A DNA stretch of 64,000 nt from Pseudomonas sp. ADAK13. GTDB lineage: Bacteria > Pseudomonadota > Gammaproteobacteria > Pseudomonadales > Pseudomonadaceae. A program made the position numbers and the translations under genes. A model generated the notes under the pieces. It saw only the letters and a program-made list of their open reading frames with translations, ran no database searches and was not told where the DNA came from. The DNA lies in the NCBI RefSeq assembly GCF_012935715.1, contig NZ_CP052860.1, positions 6,696,001 through 6,760,000 on the forward strand, given 5' to 3'. Shown piece after piece: positions 24,410 through 32,555 of the stretch; position 1 is the stretch's first letter; every line of letters starts with the position of its first letter.

Positions 24410-25258
24410 ATGCTCGATACCCTGCAACATCCGGTCGATGACCACCTCGACAGCCTGCACCGGGCCATGGCCGAACGACGCTTCCTGGTGCTCACCGGTG
24501 CGGGTATCAGCACCTCGTCGGGCATTCCCGATTACCGCGACAGCGAAGGTGTGCGCCGGGGCAAGGCGCCGATGATGTACCAGGAGTTTCTGGCCACCCC
24601 GGAGGCACGCCGCCGCTACTGGGCCCGGGCGATGCTCGGCTGGCCGAGGGTGCGTATCGCGCAGCCGAACGCCGCGCACATCGCCCTGGCTACCTTGCAG
24701 CAGCGCCAGCGCATTACCGGGCTGATCACGCAGAACGTCGACACCCTGCACGACCAGGCTGGCAGCCATGATGTGATCGAACTCCACGGCAGCCTGCACC
24801 GGGTGCTGTGCCTGGATTGCCAGCAAACCAGCGAGCGGGATCTGATCCAGCATCAAATGGAGACCGAAAATCCCTACCTGGCGGGAGTGGACGCGGTCCA
24901 GGCGCCAGACGGCGATACCTTGCTGGACCCGGCCTTTGAAGGGCGCTTTCAGGTGCCCCGCTGCCCGCACTGCGGCGGGCAACGGCTGAAGCCGGACGTG
25001 GTGTTTTTCGGCGAGAACGTCGCCCAGGGCACCGCAGCCAAGGCGATGGCGGCCGTGAACGACGCTGAAGGACTGTTGGTGGTGGGATCGTCGTTGATGG
25101 CTTATTCAGCGTTTCGCCTGTGCAAGGCGATGGTTGAGCAGGGTAAGCCGGTGATTGCCATCAACCTGGGCAAGACCCGGGGCGATGAGTTGCTGCAGCT
25201 GAAGATCGAAGCCTCCTGCGAGCGTTTGTTGCCTCTGCTGGTAGAACGCCTGGGCTAA
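24410..25258 (+). CDS. Sir2-type NAD-dependent protein deacylase
   Basis: A 282-residue sirtuin. NAD-binding motifs 'GAGISTSSGIPDYR' (about residue 27) and 'TQNVDTLHD' are present, and the catalytic His is in 'VIELHGSLHRV'. Zinc-binding cysteines appear as CLDC and CPHC. It deacetylates lysines and yields nicotinamide and O-acetyl-ADP-ribose. The spacer of ~30 residues between the cysteine pairs, plus the RRGKAPMMYQEF insertion, resemble the class II/SIRT4-like bacterial group rather than E. coli CobB, whose Tyr and Arg desuccinylase residues are not obvious here. It is probably co-transcribed with the CBS gene. Confidence 0.9.
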   Translation: MLDTLQHPVDDHLDSLHRAMAERRFLVLTGAGISTSSGIPDYRDSEGVRRGKAPMMYQEFLATPEARRRYWARAMLGWPRVRIAQPNAAHIALATLQQRQRITGLITQNVDTLHDQAGSHDVIELHGSLHRVLCLDCQQTSERDLIQHQMETENPYLAGVDAVQAPDGDTLLDPAFEGRFQVPRCPHCGGQRLKPDVVFFGENVAQGTAAKAMAAVNDAEGLLVVGSSLMAYSAFRLCKAMVEQGKPVIAINLGKTRGDELLQLKIEASCERLLPLLVERLG

Positions 25259-25263
25259 CACGC

Positions 25264-25458
25264 CCCCCCTGGTGAGAGGAGTTGTCTGTGGTGAGGGAGC
25301 TTGTCTGTGGTAAGGGGGCTTGTCTGTGGTGAGGGGGCTTGCCTGTGGTGAGGGGGCTTGCCCCCCGTTGGAGTGCGCAGCGCTCCCGCTTTTCTTAGGG
25401 CCGCTGCCCAGCCCAACAGGTGACAAGCCCCCTCACCACAGCAAGCTCCCTCGCCACT
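25264..25458. repeat. REP element with 19-bp tandem expansion of one arm
   Basis: Four consecutive 19-bp units (consensus TGTCTGTGGTGAGGGGGCT) occupy 25283-25301, 25302-25320, 25321-25339 and 25340-25358, preceded by a degenerate partial unit. Each unit is the outer part of a family A REP arm. The opposite arm appears once at about 25422-25440 and a second, non-identical one at 25441-25457 (GCAAGCTCCCTCGCCAC). This is a simple tandem array with no unique spacers, so it is not CRISPR. Confidence 0.85.
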
Positions 25459-25543
25459 AAGAACCACCAAACCCCTCGACCAACCCGCACAAAAAATGAC
25501 GCCCAAGTCACGGTTTCCGGCTTCAGCCCCGCCCTGCAAGGAT

Positions 25544-25607
25544 TTATGTAGTGCTCAAAAATAATCACTACATAATCGTTGACGTAACCATTTTGTAATT
25601 GCATGAT
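25544..25607 (+). promoter_or_regulatory. Promoter with 10-bp inverted repeat upstream
   Basis: TTATGTAGTG (25544-25553) and CACTACATAA (25566-25575) form a perfect inverted repeat with a 12-nt spacer. It lies directly upstream of a good sigma70-like promoter: TTGACG at 25579-25584, 17-nt spacing, CATGAT at 25602-25607. Placement just upstream of -35 suits an activator site. The binding protein is unknown, and the arm sequence differs from the GacA box. Confidence 0.5.
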
Positions 25608-25613
25608 TCAAGC

Positions 25614-25681
25614 GTCTCCCGGATCGGGAGCGTTGGTAACAAGCGTTTTGAACAAGCTCGTCTGACCGCCGAGCTGTTTTT
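25614..25681 (+). ncRNA. Candidate ~68-nt small RNA or attenuated leader
   Basis: Predicted transcription from the promoter just upstream would begin near 25614, immediately entering a hairpin CTCCC-GGATC-GGGAG (25616-25630) with GGA in the loop. At 25655-25681 AGCTCG and CGAGCT form a stem with a 9-nt loop, followed by G and five Ts, a plausible weak intrinsic terminator. Termination there would give a short RNA; readthrough would give a ~320-nt leader for the 109-residue gene. I do not recognise it as a known Rsm RNA, RgsA, 6S or other Pseudomonas RNA. Confidence 0.35.
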
Positions 25682-25937
25682 CCCGGATGTGCACTGCCCA
25701 CAAGGCAGATTGATGAAGCTGACCGGCCCGAAAGGATCGGTACAAGGAGCTCAAACGCTGCTTGTCTTCGTTATGAAACCATTGCGTAGCAGGTCATCAG
25801 CAAGACTACATGCATCAGGTTCAAGACCCTGCCCGTATTCGGCAGACAGTCGCTGACGCCCGGTTTTCTGAGCCGGAGACAACTTAGTAGTTTTAACGGA
25901 TCAACTAAAGATCGCCAACTGGTCAAGGGGCTTACAC
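25682..25937 (+). other. Long structured leader or intergenic stretch
   Basis: About 256 bases without a convincing gene before the 109-residue protein. It contains small stem-loops: CTGCC-CGTATTC-GGCAG around 25829 and TAGTT...AACTA near 25887-25906 with ACGGATC in its loop. Several GGA motifs are present (AAAGGATCGG, CAAGGAGC, ACGGATC) that resemble RsmA/CsrA-type sites. A short reading frame starting at 25602 crosses it but has no ribosome-binding site. Confidence 0.4.
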
Positions 25938-26267
25938 ATGAATCTGAACAACCAACCAACTATCGATGAATTGGCTGAGATGTTCGCAGCGCAGAAAGAC
26001 ACGCTCGACGACCATATCCTCTGGATTGGTAAATCGGGCCAGGTCCATATTGACTGCCTGGCGCCCCACACCGTGGAAGAAGAGTTCGACAGGAATAACC
26101 GTGAACTGGCAGCGCGCCTGAAGATGTACCGCCGCGGCCAGGGTTATGTCGGCAAGAAAGCCGCCGCCGATCGCAACTTTATCGAGCAGGTCTTTCATAC
26201 ACTTAATACCGAGTGGCAGAACCTCAAAGGCCATTCGCAAGTTAAAGTGATCGACAGATACTGCTGA
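25938..26267 (+). CDS. Conserved hypothetical protein, 109 residues
   Basis: A small soluble, probably cytoplasmic protein with no signal or membrane segment: an N-terminal acidic helix (QPTIDELAEMFAAQKDTL), a short beta region (HILWIGKSGQVHIDCLAP) and a basic helix (RNNRELAARLKMYRRGQGYVGKKAAADRNFIEQVF). The AAGGGG ribosome-binding site is 9-14 nt upstream. I do not recognise the family or any catalytic motif. Its unusually long leader and the dedicated intrinsic terminator show it is an independent transcription unit, perhaps post-transcriptionally regulated. Confidence 0.75.
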   Translation: MNLNNQPTIDELAEMFAAQKDTLDDHILWIGKSGQVHIDCLAPHTVEEEFDRNNRELAARLKMYRRGQGYVGKKAAADRNFIEQVFHTLNTEWQNLKGHSQVKVIDRYC

Positions 26268-26288
26268 TAACTACGCACTTATCACTTA

Positions 26289-26319
26289 AGCCTGCTCGCT
26301 TAAACGAGCAGGCTTTTTT
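26289..26319 (+). terminator. Strong intrinsic terminator
   Basis: AGCCTGCTCG (26289-26298) and CGAGCAGGCT (26305-26314) form a perfect 10-bp stem with a 6-nt loop followed by TTTTT. It ends the 109-residue gene, 22 nt past its stop. A-rich bases upstream allow it to work for the convergent LysR gene too. Confidence 0.92.
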
Positions 26320-26330
26320 ATTGTCGGTCG

Positions 26331-27239
26331 TTATTGCAACAACGCCGGAAAACGCCCCTTCCCCGCTTCATCCCGAAAAATATCAAACATGGCCTGGGCC
26401 GCCGCCGAAAGTTCGTGCCCCGGCTTGGTCAATACACCAATCGGTCGTTCAATCACCGGTTCGCTCAACGTGATGCAGTGGGCGCCCGCCTCCTGCATTT
26501 GCCGCGCGCACAACGCCGGCACCGCACTCACGCCCAACCCACTGGCGACCATCTTGCCCACCGTCGCCAATTGATGGCTCTCCAGCGCCACGGGCAGCTT
26601 CATCTCCCGTGCCTTGAGGTGTTCTTCCAGCATCACCCGCACCGTGGACGGTCGCTGCAACGTGATAAACGGTTGTTCGAGCAGGGTTTGCCAGTCGATA
26701 TCAGACCTGCGCGCCAACGGCGAGTCACCGGGCACGACCGCCACAAAGCGGTCTACATACAGCGGCGTAAACGCCAGCGAAGCGCTTTCCGAAGGCTCAA
26801 ACGCCACGCCCAACTCCACCTGGCGATCCCGGACCATCTCCAGGACCTGTTCGTTGATCACGTCATTCACCGTGACATTCACCTGGGGATAGCGCGCCCG
26901 GAAAATCTTCAGGATTGGCGGCAGCAAATTGCCCGCAAACGACGGCATTGCCGCCACCGTCACCCGCCCGCGCTGCAAGGTGAAACGCTGGCGCAACTCA
27001 TCCTCGGCATTGTCCCAATCGGCGATCAGGCGCCGGGCCAGGGGCAACAGGGATTCGCCTTCGGGGGTCAGCGCAACATTGCGCGTATTGCGGCTGAACA
27101 AGCGCCCGCCGAGGCCCTCTTCCAGGCCTTTGATGGTCAGGCTCAAGGCCGACTGGGAAAGATGCAGGCGCTCACAGGCCGCCGCAAAACTGAGGGTCTG
27201 GGCCACGGCAAGAAAGGCACGCATCTGTTTAACTGTCAT
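26331..27239 (-). CDS. LysR regulator of the CoA transferase operon (DhcR-like)
   Basis: A 302-residue LysR-type regulator: winged helix MRAFLAVAQTLSFAAACERLHLSQSALSLTIKGLEEGLGGRLFSRNTRNVALTPEGE, then effector domain with 'GRVTVAAMPSFAGNLLPPIL' and 'VGKMVASGLGVSAVPALC'. It is divergent from the oxoacid CoA transferase genes. In P. aeruginosa the equivalent locus carries dhcR-dhcA-dhcB-atoB, where the LysR protein activates dehydrocarnitine breakdown. The locus order here is the same, so function is inferred by synteny. Confidence 0.85.
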   Translation of the reverse strand: MTVKQMRAFLAVAQTLSFAAACERLHLSQSALSLTIKGLEEGLGGRLFSRNTRNVALTPEGESLLPLARRLIADWDNAEDELRQRFTLQRGRVTVAAMPSFAGNLLPPILKIFRARYPQVNVTVNDVINEQVLEMVRDRQVELGVAFEPSESASLAFTPLYVDRFVAVVPGDSPLARRSDIDWQTLLEQPFITLQRPSTVRVMLEEHLKAREMKLPVALESHQLATVGKMVASGLGVSAVPALCARQMQEAGAHCITLSEPVIERPIGVLTKPGHELSAAAQAMFDIFRDEAGKGRFPALLQ

Positions 27240-27269
27240 GAAGCTTCTCCCAACGGCTGGCGACTGTGC

Positions 27270-27300
27270 TGTTTTTTAAATCAATCAACCTTAAAAAACA
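27270..27300. promoter_or_regulatory. Inverted repeat with 11-nt spacer, candidate LysR box
   Basis: TGTTTTTTAA (27270-27279) and TTAAAAAACA (27291-27300) are perfect inverted repeats separated by 11 nt, the spacing of classic LysR T-N11-A sites. AAATCAATC occurs at 27278-27286 and again at 27308-27316. The block lies 31-61 bp upstream of the regulator start and 73-103 bp upstream of the CoA transferase start. Confidence 0.6.
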
Positions 27301-27372
27301 ACTTAACAAATCAATCCGTCGGCGCAACACTCGGCTCATATGGCTGGCCCACAAACAATAAAAGAGGTGCAT

Positions 27373-28071
27373 ATGGCAGGTTTCGATAAACGCGTAGCGT
27401 CCTATGAAGAGGCGCTGGCAGGCCTGGAAGACGGCATGACGGTTCTGGCCGGTGGCTTTGGCCTGTGTGGCATCCCGGAAAACCTCATTGCCGAAATCAA
27501 GCGCAAAGGCACCCGCAACCTGACCGTGGTTTCCAACAACTGCGGCGTTGACGGCTTCGGCCTGGGGCTGCTGCTGGAAGGCAAGCAGATCAGCAAGGTC
27601 TTCGCCTCCTACGTCGGTGAGAACGCGCTGTTCGAGAAGCAACTGCTCAGCGGCGAAATCGAAGTGGTCCTCACCCCCCAAGGCACCCTCGCCGAAAAAC
27701 TGCGCGCAGGCGGTGCCGGCATTCCGGCCTTCTTCACCGCCACCGGCGTGGGCACGCCCGTCGCCGAAGGCAAGGAAACCCGTGAATTCAACGGCCGCCC
27801 GTACCTGATGGAAGAGTCCATCACCGGTGACTTCGCCATCGTCAAAGGCTGGAAAGCCGACCACTTCGGCAACGTGATCTACCGCCACACCGCCCAGAAC
27901 TTCAACCCGCTGGCGGCCACCGCCGGCAGGATCACCGTGGTCGAAGTCGAAGAAATCGTCGAACCGGGCGAGCTGGACCCGGCGCATATCCACACCCCAG
28001 GGATCTACGTCGACCGGATCATTTGCGGCACCTTCGAGAAGCGCATCGAACAGCGCACCCTCCGCAAATAA
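27373..28071 (+). CDS. dhcA: 3-oxoacid CoA-transferase subunit A
   Basis: A 232-residue CoA transferase alpha subunit: '[18 protein letters not shown]' near the N-terminus (family I signature GGFGLCG.P), '[21 protein letters not shown]' and '[19 protein letters not shown]'. With subunit B it transfers CoA from succinyl- or acetyl-CoA to a 3-oxo acid such as acetoacetate or dehydrocarnitine. The ATG at 27373 is preceded by AAAGAGG. The symbol rests on synteny with the P. aeruginosa dhcR-dhcAB-atoB locus; scoA/atoD-like naming is equally acceptable. Confidence 0.85.
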   Translation: MAGFDKRVASYEEALAGLEDGMTVLAGGFGLCGIPENLIAEIKRKGTRNLTVVSNNCGVDGFGLGLLLEGKQISKVFASYVGENALFEKQLLSGEIEVVLTPQGTLAEKLRAGGAGIPAFFTATGVGTPVAEGKETREFNGRPYLMEESITGDFAIVKGWKADHFGNVIYRHTAQNFNPLAATAGRITVVEVEEIVEPGELDPAHIHTPGIYVDRIICGTFEKRIEQRTLRK

Positions 28072-28102
28072 TCCACCAGCCCAAATAATAAGGAGACAAG
28101 CA

Positions 28103-28762
28103 ATGGCTCTTACCCGCGAACAAATGGCTCAACGCGTCGCCCGCGAAATGCAGGACGGTTTCTACGTCAACCTCGGTATCGGCATCCCGACCCTGGTGGC
28201 CAACTACATCCCCGAAGGCATGGAAGTGATGCTCCAGTCGGAAAACGGCCTGCTGGGCATGGGTCCGTTCCCGACGGAAGAAACCATCGACGCCGACATG
28301 ATCAACGCCGGCAAACAGACCGTCACTGCACGCATTGGCGCATCGATTTTCTCCTCGGCCGAATCCTTCGCGATGATTCGTGGCGGCCACGTCGACCTGA
28401 CCGTGCTCGGTGCCTTCGAAGTCGACGTGCAAGGCAACATCGCCTCGTGGATGATTCCCGGCAAGCTGGTCAAGGGCATGGGCGGCGCGATGGACCTGGT
28501 GGCCGGTGCCGAGAACATCATCGTGATCATGACCCACGCCTCCAAGGACGGTGAATCCAAGTTGCTCAGCCGCTGCAGCCTGCCGCTGACCGGCGCCAAT
28601 TGCATCAAGCGCGTGCTGACGGACCTGGCCTACCTGGAAATCGAAGATGGCGCTTTTGTCCTCAAGGAACGCGCACCTGGCGTCAGTGTTGAAGAGATCG
28701 TCAGCAAGACAGCCGGTAAACTGATCGTCCCGGACCACGTTCCAGAAATGCACTTCCAGTGA
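28103..28762 (+). CDS. dhcB: 3-oxoacid CoA-transferase subunit B
   Basis: A 219-residue beta subunit with '[16 protein letters not shown]' and the catalytic glutamate in '[12 protein letters not shown]' (SENG signature). '[28 protein letters not shown]' and '[10 protein letters not shown]' complete the family pattern. AAGGAGA lies 7 nt before the ATG. It is 31 nt after subunit A and 11 nt before the thiolase, one operon. Confidence 0.87.
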   Translation: MALTREQMAQRVAREMQDGFYVNLGIGIPTLVANYIPEGMEVMLQSENGLLGMGPFPTEETIDADMINAGKQTVTARIGASIFSSAESFAMIRGGHVDLTVLGAFEVDVQGNIASWMIPGKLVKGMGGAMDLVAGAENIIVIMTHASKDGESKLLSRCSLPLTGANCIKRVLTDLAYLEIEDGAFVLKERAPGVSVEEIVSKTAGKLIVPDHVPEMHFQ

Positions 28763-28773
28763 GGACAGATTCC

Positions 28774-29955
28774 ATGCAAGACGTCGTGATTGTTGCTGCC
28801 ACCCGCACCGCCGTGGGCAGCTTTCAAGGTTCGCTGGCGAGCATCCCGGCCCCGGAGCTGGGCGCCGCAGTGATCCGTCGCCTGCTGGAGCAGACCGGCA
28901 TCGACCCAGCGCTGGTGGATGAAGTGATCCTTGGCCAGGTGCTCACCGCAGGCAGCGGCCAGAACCCGGCCCGCCAGGCGTCGATCCTCGCCGGCCTGCC
29001 CCACGCCGTACCGGCCCTGACCCTGAACAAGGTCTGCGGCTCGGGCCTCAAGGCCCTGCACCTCGGCGCGCAAGCGATCCGTTGTGGCGACGCCGAGGTG
29101 ATCATCGCCGGCGGCATGGAGAACATGAGCCTGGCACCGTACGTATTGCCGGCCGCCCGCACCGGCCTGCGCATGGGCCACGCCAAGATGATCGACAGCA
29201 TGATCACCGATGGCCTGTGGGATGCGTTCAACGACTACCACATGGGCATCACCGCCGAGAACCTGGTGGACAAGTACGGCATCAGCCGTGAAGCCCAGGA
29301 CGCCTTCGCCGCCGCCTCCCAGCAAAAAGCCACGGCAGCCATTGAAGCCGGGCGTTTCAGCGATGAGATCACGCCGATCCTGATTCCCCAGCGCAAGGGC
29401 GACCCGATTGCCTTCGCGGTGGACGAACAGCCACGCGCCGGCACCACCGCCGAAGCCCTGGCCAAGCTCAAGCCGGCCTTCAAGAAAGACGGCACCGTGA
29501 CCGCTGGCAATGCGTCCAGCCTCAACGACGGCGCGGCCGCCGTGCTGCTGATGAGTGCCGCCAAGGCCAAGGCCCTGGGCCTCCCGGTACTGGCACGCAT
29601 CGCCAGCTACGCCAACGCCGGTGTCGACCCTGCAATCATGGGCATTGGCCCGGTATCGGCCACCCGCCGCTGCCTGGACAAAGCCGGCTGGAGCCTGGGC
29701 GACCTGGACCTGATCGAAGCCAACGAAGCCTTTGCCGCACAGTCACTGGCGGTGGGCAAAGAGCTGGAATGGGATGCAGCCAAGGTCAACGTCAATGGCG
29801 GCGCGATTGCCATCGGCCACCCGATTGGCGCGTCAGGCTGCCGCGTGCTGGTGACCCTGCTGCATGAAATGATCAAGCGTGACGCGAAGAAAGGCTTGGC
29901 CACCCTGTGCATCGGTGGTGGTCAGGGTGTAGCGCTAGCGCTTGAGCGCAGCTGA
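28774..29955 (+). CDS. atoB: Acetyl-CoA C-acetyltransferase (thiolase)
   Basis: A 393-residue type II thiolase. The nucleophilic Cys is in '[15 protein letters not shown]' (about residue 89), '[11 protein letters not shown]' follows, and the C-terminal active-site motifs are '[19 protein letters not shown]' (His) and 'LCIGGGQG' (Cys). It cleaves acetoacetyl-CoA made by the preceding CoA transferase into two acetyl-CoA. The ATG at 28774 gives the standard thiolase start; a GTG at 28759 overlaps the upstream stop. Confidence 0.93.
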   Translation: MQDVVIVAATRTAVGSFQGSLASIPAPELGAAVIRRLLEQTGIDPALVDEVILGQVLTAGSGQNPARQASILAGLPHAVPALTLNKVCGSGLKALHLGAQAIRCGDAEVIIAGGMENMSLAPYVLPAARTGLRMGHAKMIDSMITDGLWDAFNDYHMGITAENLVDKYGISREAQDAFAAASQQKATAAIEAGRFSDEITPILIPQRKGDPIAFAVDEQPRAGTTAEALAKLKPAFKKDGTVTAGNASSLNDGAAAVLLMSAAKAKALGLPVLARIASYANAGVDPAIMGIGPVSATRRCLDKAGWSLGDLDLIEANEAFAAQSLAVGKELEWDAAKVNVNGGAIAIGHPIGASGCRVLVTLLHEMIKRDAKKGLATLCIGGGQGVALALERS

Positions 29956-29984
29956 TTTCCAAGAGCAACAGGGAGAAGGCCCGG

Positions 29985-30121
29985 CTGTGGCGAGGGGGCT
30001 TGTCCCCCGTTGGGCTGCGTAGCAGCCCCACTACATTGACCTTGGTGGTTCAGGTAGAACTTCATCGCGGGTTTTAGGGGCCGCTGCGCGGCCCAACGGG
30101 GGACAAGCCCCCTCGCCACAG
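29985..30121. repeat. Long-armed REP inverted repeat
   Basis: Two 31-nt arms, starting CTGTGGCGAGGGGGC and ending GCCCCCTCGCCACAG, are exact reverse complements about 75 nt apart. This is a G-rich variant of family A and lies between the thiolase and the convergent thioesterase gene. Confidence 0.85.
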
Positions 30122-30133
30122 GACTGCGATCGG

Positions 30134-30553
30134 TCAGTCCCGCGCCTGGGGCACCGCGAACACCGCGTTCGCGCGTACCACCACCTTCTCCCCCACCTGC
30201 ACACTGACCGTGGCAAACGCCATCTGCCGCCCGCGCTTGTGATGCTCCAGCCGCACCTCGATCCATTCGCCCACCTGCACGGCGCCCAGGTAATCCAGGG
30301 TCATGCTCGCGGTAATCAATGGCAACGGCGGTTCGCTGGAAAATGCCATGGCGTAACCCATGCCCACATCCGCCAGGGTGGCCAACACGCCACCATGCAC
30401 GGTGCCACGCCCGTTGGCGTGGCGGTTGTCGGCGCGCAGGCCGATCTCCAATTGCAGCCCTTCGCCCCGGCAGTAAACCGGCCCCAGCAAATCCAGCAAT
30501 GGGCTGCTGCGACGCAGCGCGGTAAAACCTTCAGGGATGGCATGGGCGGTCAT
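30134..30553 (-). CDS. PaaI-type hotdog thioesterase
   Basis: A 139-residue hotdog-fold thioesterase. The signature 'RGTVHGGVLATLADVGMGYAM' contains the family motif with the catalytic Asp, and 'MTLDYLGAVQVGEWIEVR' follows. It would hydrolyse an acyl- or aryl-CoA in the cytoplasm. The ATG at 30553 has AAGGAAG about 10 nt upstream; an ATG at 30583 is an alternative. Its position beside the ketone-body operon may be coincidental, as it is convergent and separated by a REP element. Confidence 0.82.
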   Translation of the reverse strand: MTAHAIPEGFTALRRSSPLLDLLGPVYCRGEGLQLEIGLRADNRHANGRGTVHGGVLATLADVGMGYAMAFSSEPPLPLITASMTLDYLGAVQVGEWIEVRLEHHKRGRQMAFATVSVQVGEKVVVRANAVFAVPQARD

Positions 30554-30645
30554 GGCGGAGTCTTCCTTGGGATCAAACGTCATGTGTAACTCACGCTCCC
30601 CCCCTCGGCCACCAAGATCAGAGCCGCAAATCCCTTACGATAAGC

Positions 30646-31731
30646 CTATCGCTTCATACAGCGCTGATAACGCTCATCCACGCGCTTGGCGAACCAGGCC
30701 GTGGTCAGGTTGCGGGTAATCTTCGGGCTTTTCAGCACGATGCCCGGCAGGATTGCCCGCGGCACCGGTTTGCCGGCGGCCTTGTCGGCCAGGGCAAACA
30801 CACGCTGGTACAGGGTGGTGTCTTCAAAATCCAGGCGCTCGCCCTGCTCCAGCTGACTGCGGATGCTCGGGTTGCGCATGTCCAGTGCCTTGCCCAGGGA
30901 GCGTACTGCCAGTTCGGTGGTGCCTGGCAGGAACGAGCCGTAGTTGATCAGGTCACCGTCCAGCGCCAGCGTGGTGCCCGAGACCCGACTGACCGCTGCC
31001 TGGAATGCCGCATTACGGCTGGCGTACCAACCGGCGTTGAAGTCGGCGAAGCGGTACAGCATCTGGTCATAGTGCACCGGGTAGCCCAGCAAATGGGTGA
31101 TGCCAAAGTACATGCCACCTCGGCGAGTAAACACTTCCCGACGGATGCTGCCATCCACGGTGTAGGGATAATCCCGGGCCTGCTTCTGTGCAAAGTCGAT
31201 GCTGACCTGCATCGGCCCGGCGGTGTGCACCGGGTTGAAACCGCCAAACAAGGTATTGCCCAGCGGCACGACGCTGATGAAGTCGTCAAAGATCCCACTC
31301 AGGTCCCTCTCGGTACGCGCAGCACTCAGGCGCTCGGCGTAGGACTTGCCCGTGGGCGAGCGCAGTTGCAGCGCCGTGCGCACCAGCACCGCCGGCACGT
31401 GGACTTTAGCGGCGCGGCGCAGGATTTCGTCCTGGGCGATCTTGCCCATGTTCGGCACCGGCGGGTCGACCTGATAGGTGGACTCCTGCTCGGTCACGGC
31501 CAGCACCGCGCAGATGTTTTCGGTGCCGGGGTAGATGTTCTGCGTGTTGAAGGCGGTGTAGATGTCCTGGGCCCAGCCGTTGCGGTCCGACACACTGGTG
31601 GGCATCAGCCGCACGATCTGCGCCTTCACCTCGGCTTCGCTGCGCTCGGGCAATTGCTCGGTGCGGTGGCTGGAGCAGCCAGCCAGCACCAGCAAGGTGG
31701 TGAGGCACAGGATCAGGCGGGATGAATGCAT
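30646..31731 (-). CDS. DUF1615 family lipoprotein
   Basis: A 361-residue lipoprotein: signal MHSSRLILCLTTLLVLAGC with lipobox LAGC (Cys19). The body matches the DUF1615 family of proteobacteria, with 'ICAVLAVTEQESTYQVDPPVPNM' (an 'EQES' transglycosylase-like glutamate) and 'FGGFNPVHTAGPMQVSIDFAQ'. The aromatic-rich 'GGMYFGITHLLGYPVHYDQMLYRFADFNAGWYASRNAAFQ' follows, reminiscent of a lysozyme-like fold. It is probably an outer-membrane peptidoglycan-interacting protein. AAGGAAG precedes the ATG at 31731. Confidence 0.82.
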   Translation of the reverse strand: MHSSRLILCLTTLLVLAGCSSHRTEQLPERSEAEVKAQIVRLMPTSVSDRNGWAQDIYTAFNTQNIYPGTENICAVLAVTEQESTYQVDPPVPNMGKIAQDEILRRAAKVHVPAVLVRTALQLRSPTGKSYAERLSAARTERDLSGIFDDFISVVPLGNTLFGGFNPVHTAGPMQVSIDFAQKQARDYPYTVDGSIRREVFTRRGGMYFGITHLLGYPVHYDQMLYRFADFNAGWYASRNAAFQAAVSRVSGTTLALDGDLINYGSFLPGTTELAVRSLGKALDMRNPSIRSQLEQGERLDFEDTTLYQRVFALADKAAGKPVPRAILPGIVLKSPKITRNLTTAWFAKRVDERYQRCMKR

Positions 31732-31877
31732 GGGGCTTCCTTGGGCGACGATGGGACAGTCTTGGCAGATATCGACCGATAAGTCTAACCGGGGTTCGCC
31801 GACCTGCTGCACTCGCCAATAAATGCAGAACATGAAAGGATCAGGCACCCGTCGTTCCTACAAGGAGTTTGAATGCC

Positions 31878-32492
31878 ATGCTCAGCCTGAACTTCCTCAT
31901 CACCTGCCTGATCGTCGTGCTGATTCCGGGCACCGGCGTGATCTTCACCGTGTCCACGGGCCTTACCGCTGGCAAGCGCGCCAGCGTATTCGCGGCGCTG
32001 GGCTGCACCGCAGGGATTGTCCCGCACTTGCTGGCCTCGGTACTTGGCCTGTCGGCCCTGCTGCACACCAGCGCCTTGGCGTTCGAAGCCCTGAAGTATG
32101 CTGGCGCCGCCTACTTGCTGTACCTCGCCTACGCCACCTGGCGGGACCGATCGGCCTTTGCCATGAACGACACACCGACGATTTCCAGCGCCCGCAGCCT
32201 GATGGTACGGGGCCTGTTGCTGAATATCCTGAATCCCAAGCTGACGATCTTCTTCCTCGCGTTCCTGCCGCAGTTCGTCACCCCGGGCGCAAGCGCACCG
32301 GCCTTGCAAATGCTGTTGCTGAGCAGTGTGTTCATGGCAATGACGTTTGCGGTGTTTGTGATTTATGGCCTGCTGGCCAACGTGTTCCGCCGTGCGGTGA
32401 TCGAGTCGCCACGCGTACAGAACTGGCTGCGCCGCAGTTTTGCGGCGACGTTTGCGGGGTTGGGGCTGAACCTGGCGTTTGCACAGCGGTAA
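31878..32492 (+). CDS. LysE/RhtB family exporter
   Basis: A 204-residue inner-membrane protein with six predicted helices. 'LIPGTGVIFTVSTGLTAGKRASVFAALGCTAGIVPHLLASVLGLSALL' at the N-terminus is the RhtB/LysE signature, and 'LKYAGAAYLLYLAYATWRD' and 'RGLLLNILNPKLTIFFLAFLPQFV' follow. It exports amino acids or homoserine lactone-type compounds. AAGGAG stands 10 nt before the ATG at 31878. Confidence 0.88.
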   Translation: MLSLNFLITCLIVVLIPGTGVIFTVSTGLTAGKRASVFAALGCTAGIVPHLLASVLGLSALLHTSALAFEALKYAGAAYLLYLAYATWRDRSAFAMNDTPTISSARSLMVRGLLLNILNPKLTIFFLAFLPQFVTPGASAPALQMLLLSSVFMAMTFAVFVIYGLLANVFRRAVIESPRVQNWLRRSFAATFAGLGLNLAFAQR

Positions 32493-32519
32493 GTCACCGG
32501 GCAGCAGATATCGGCTTTT

Positions 32520-32549
32520 TGTGGCGAGGGAGCTTGCTCCCTCGCCACA
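32520..32549. repeat. REP palindrome (single unit)
   Basis: TGTGGCGAGGGAGC-TT-GCTCCCTCGCCACA is a perfect 30-nt palindrome lying between the LysE gene and hemB in convergent orientation. It could form a bidirectional hairpin for both transcripts. Confidence 0.8.
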
Positions 32550-32555
32550 GGTTAC

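Noticed and set aside
25283..25358. The 19-bp repeat array as a CRISPR
   Set aside because: Units are contiguous with no spacers, no cas genes are nearby and the unit is a REP arm.
25544..25575. A GacA-type site controlling an Rsm RNA
   Set aside because: The arm sequence and 12-nt spacing differ from TGTAAG-N6-CTTACA, and the transcript lacks the repeated GGA hairpins of RsmX/Y/Z.
25599..25856. A short frame inside the leader of the 109-residue gene
   Set aside because: It has no ribosome-binding site, overlaps the predicted -10 box and lacks protein-like composition. RNA structure explains the region better.
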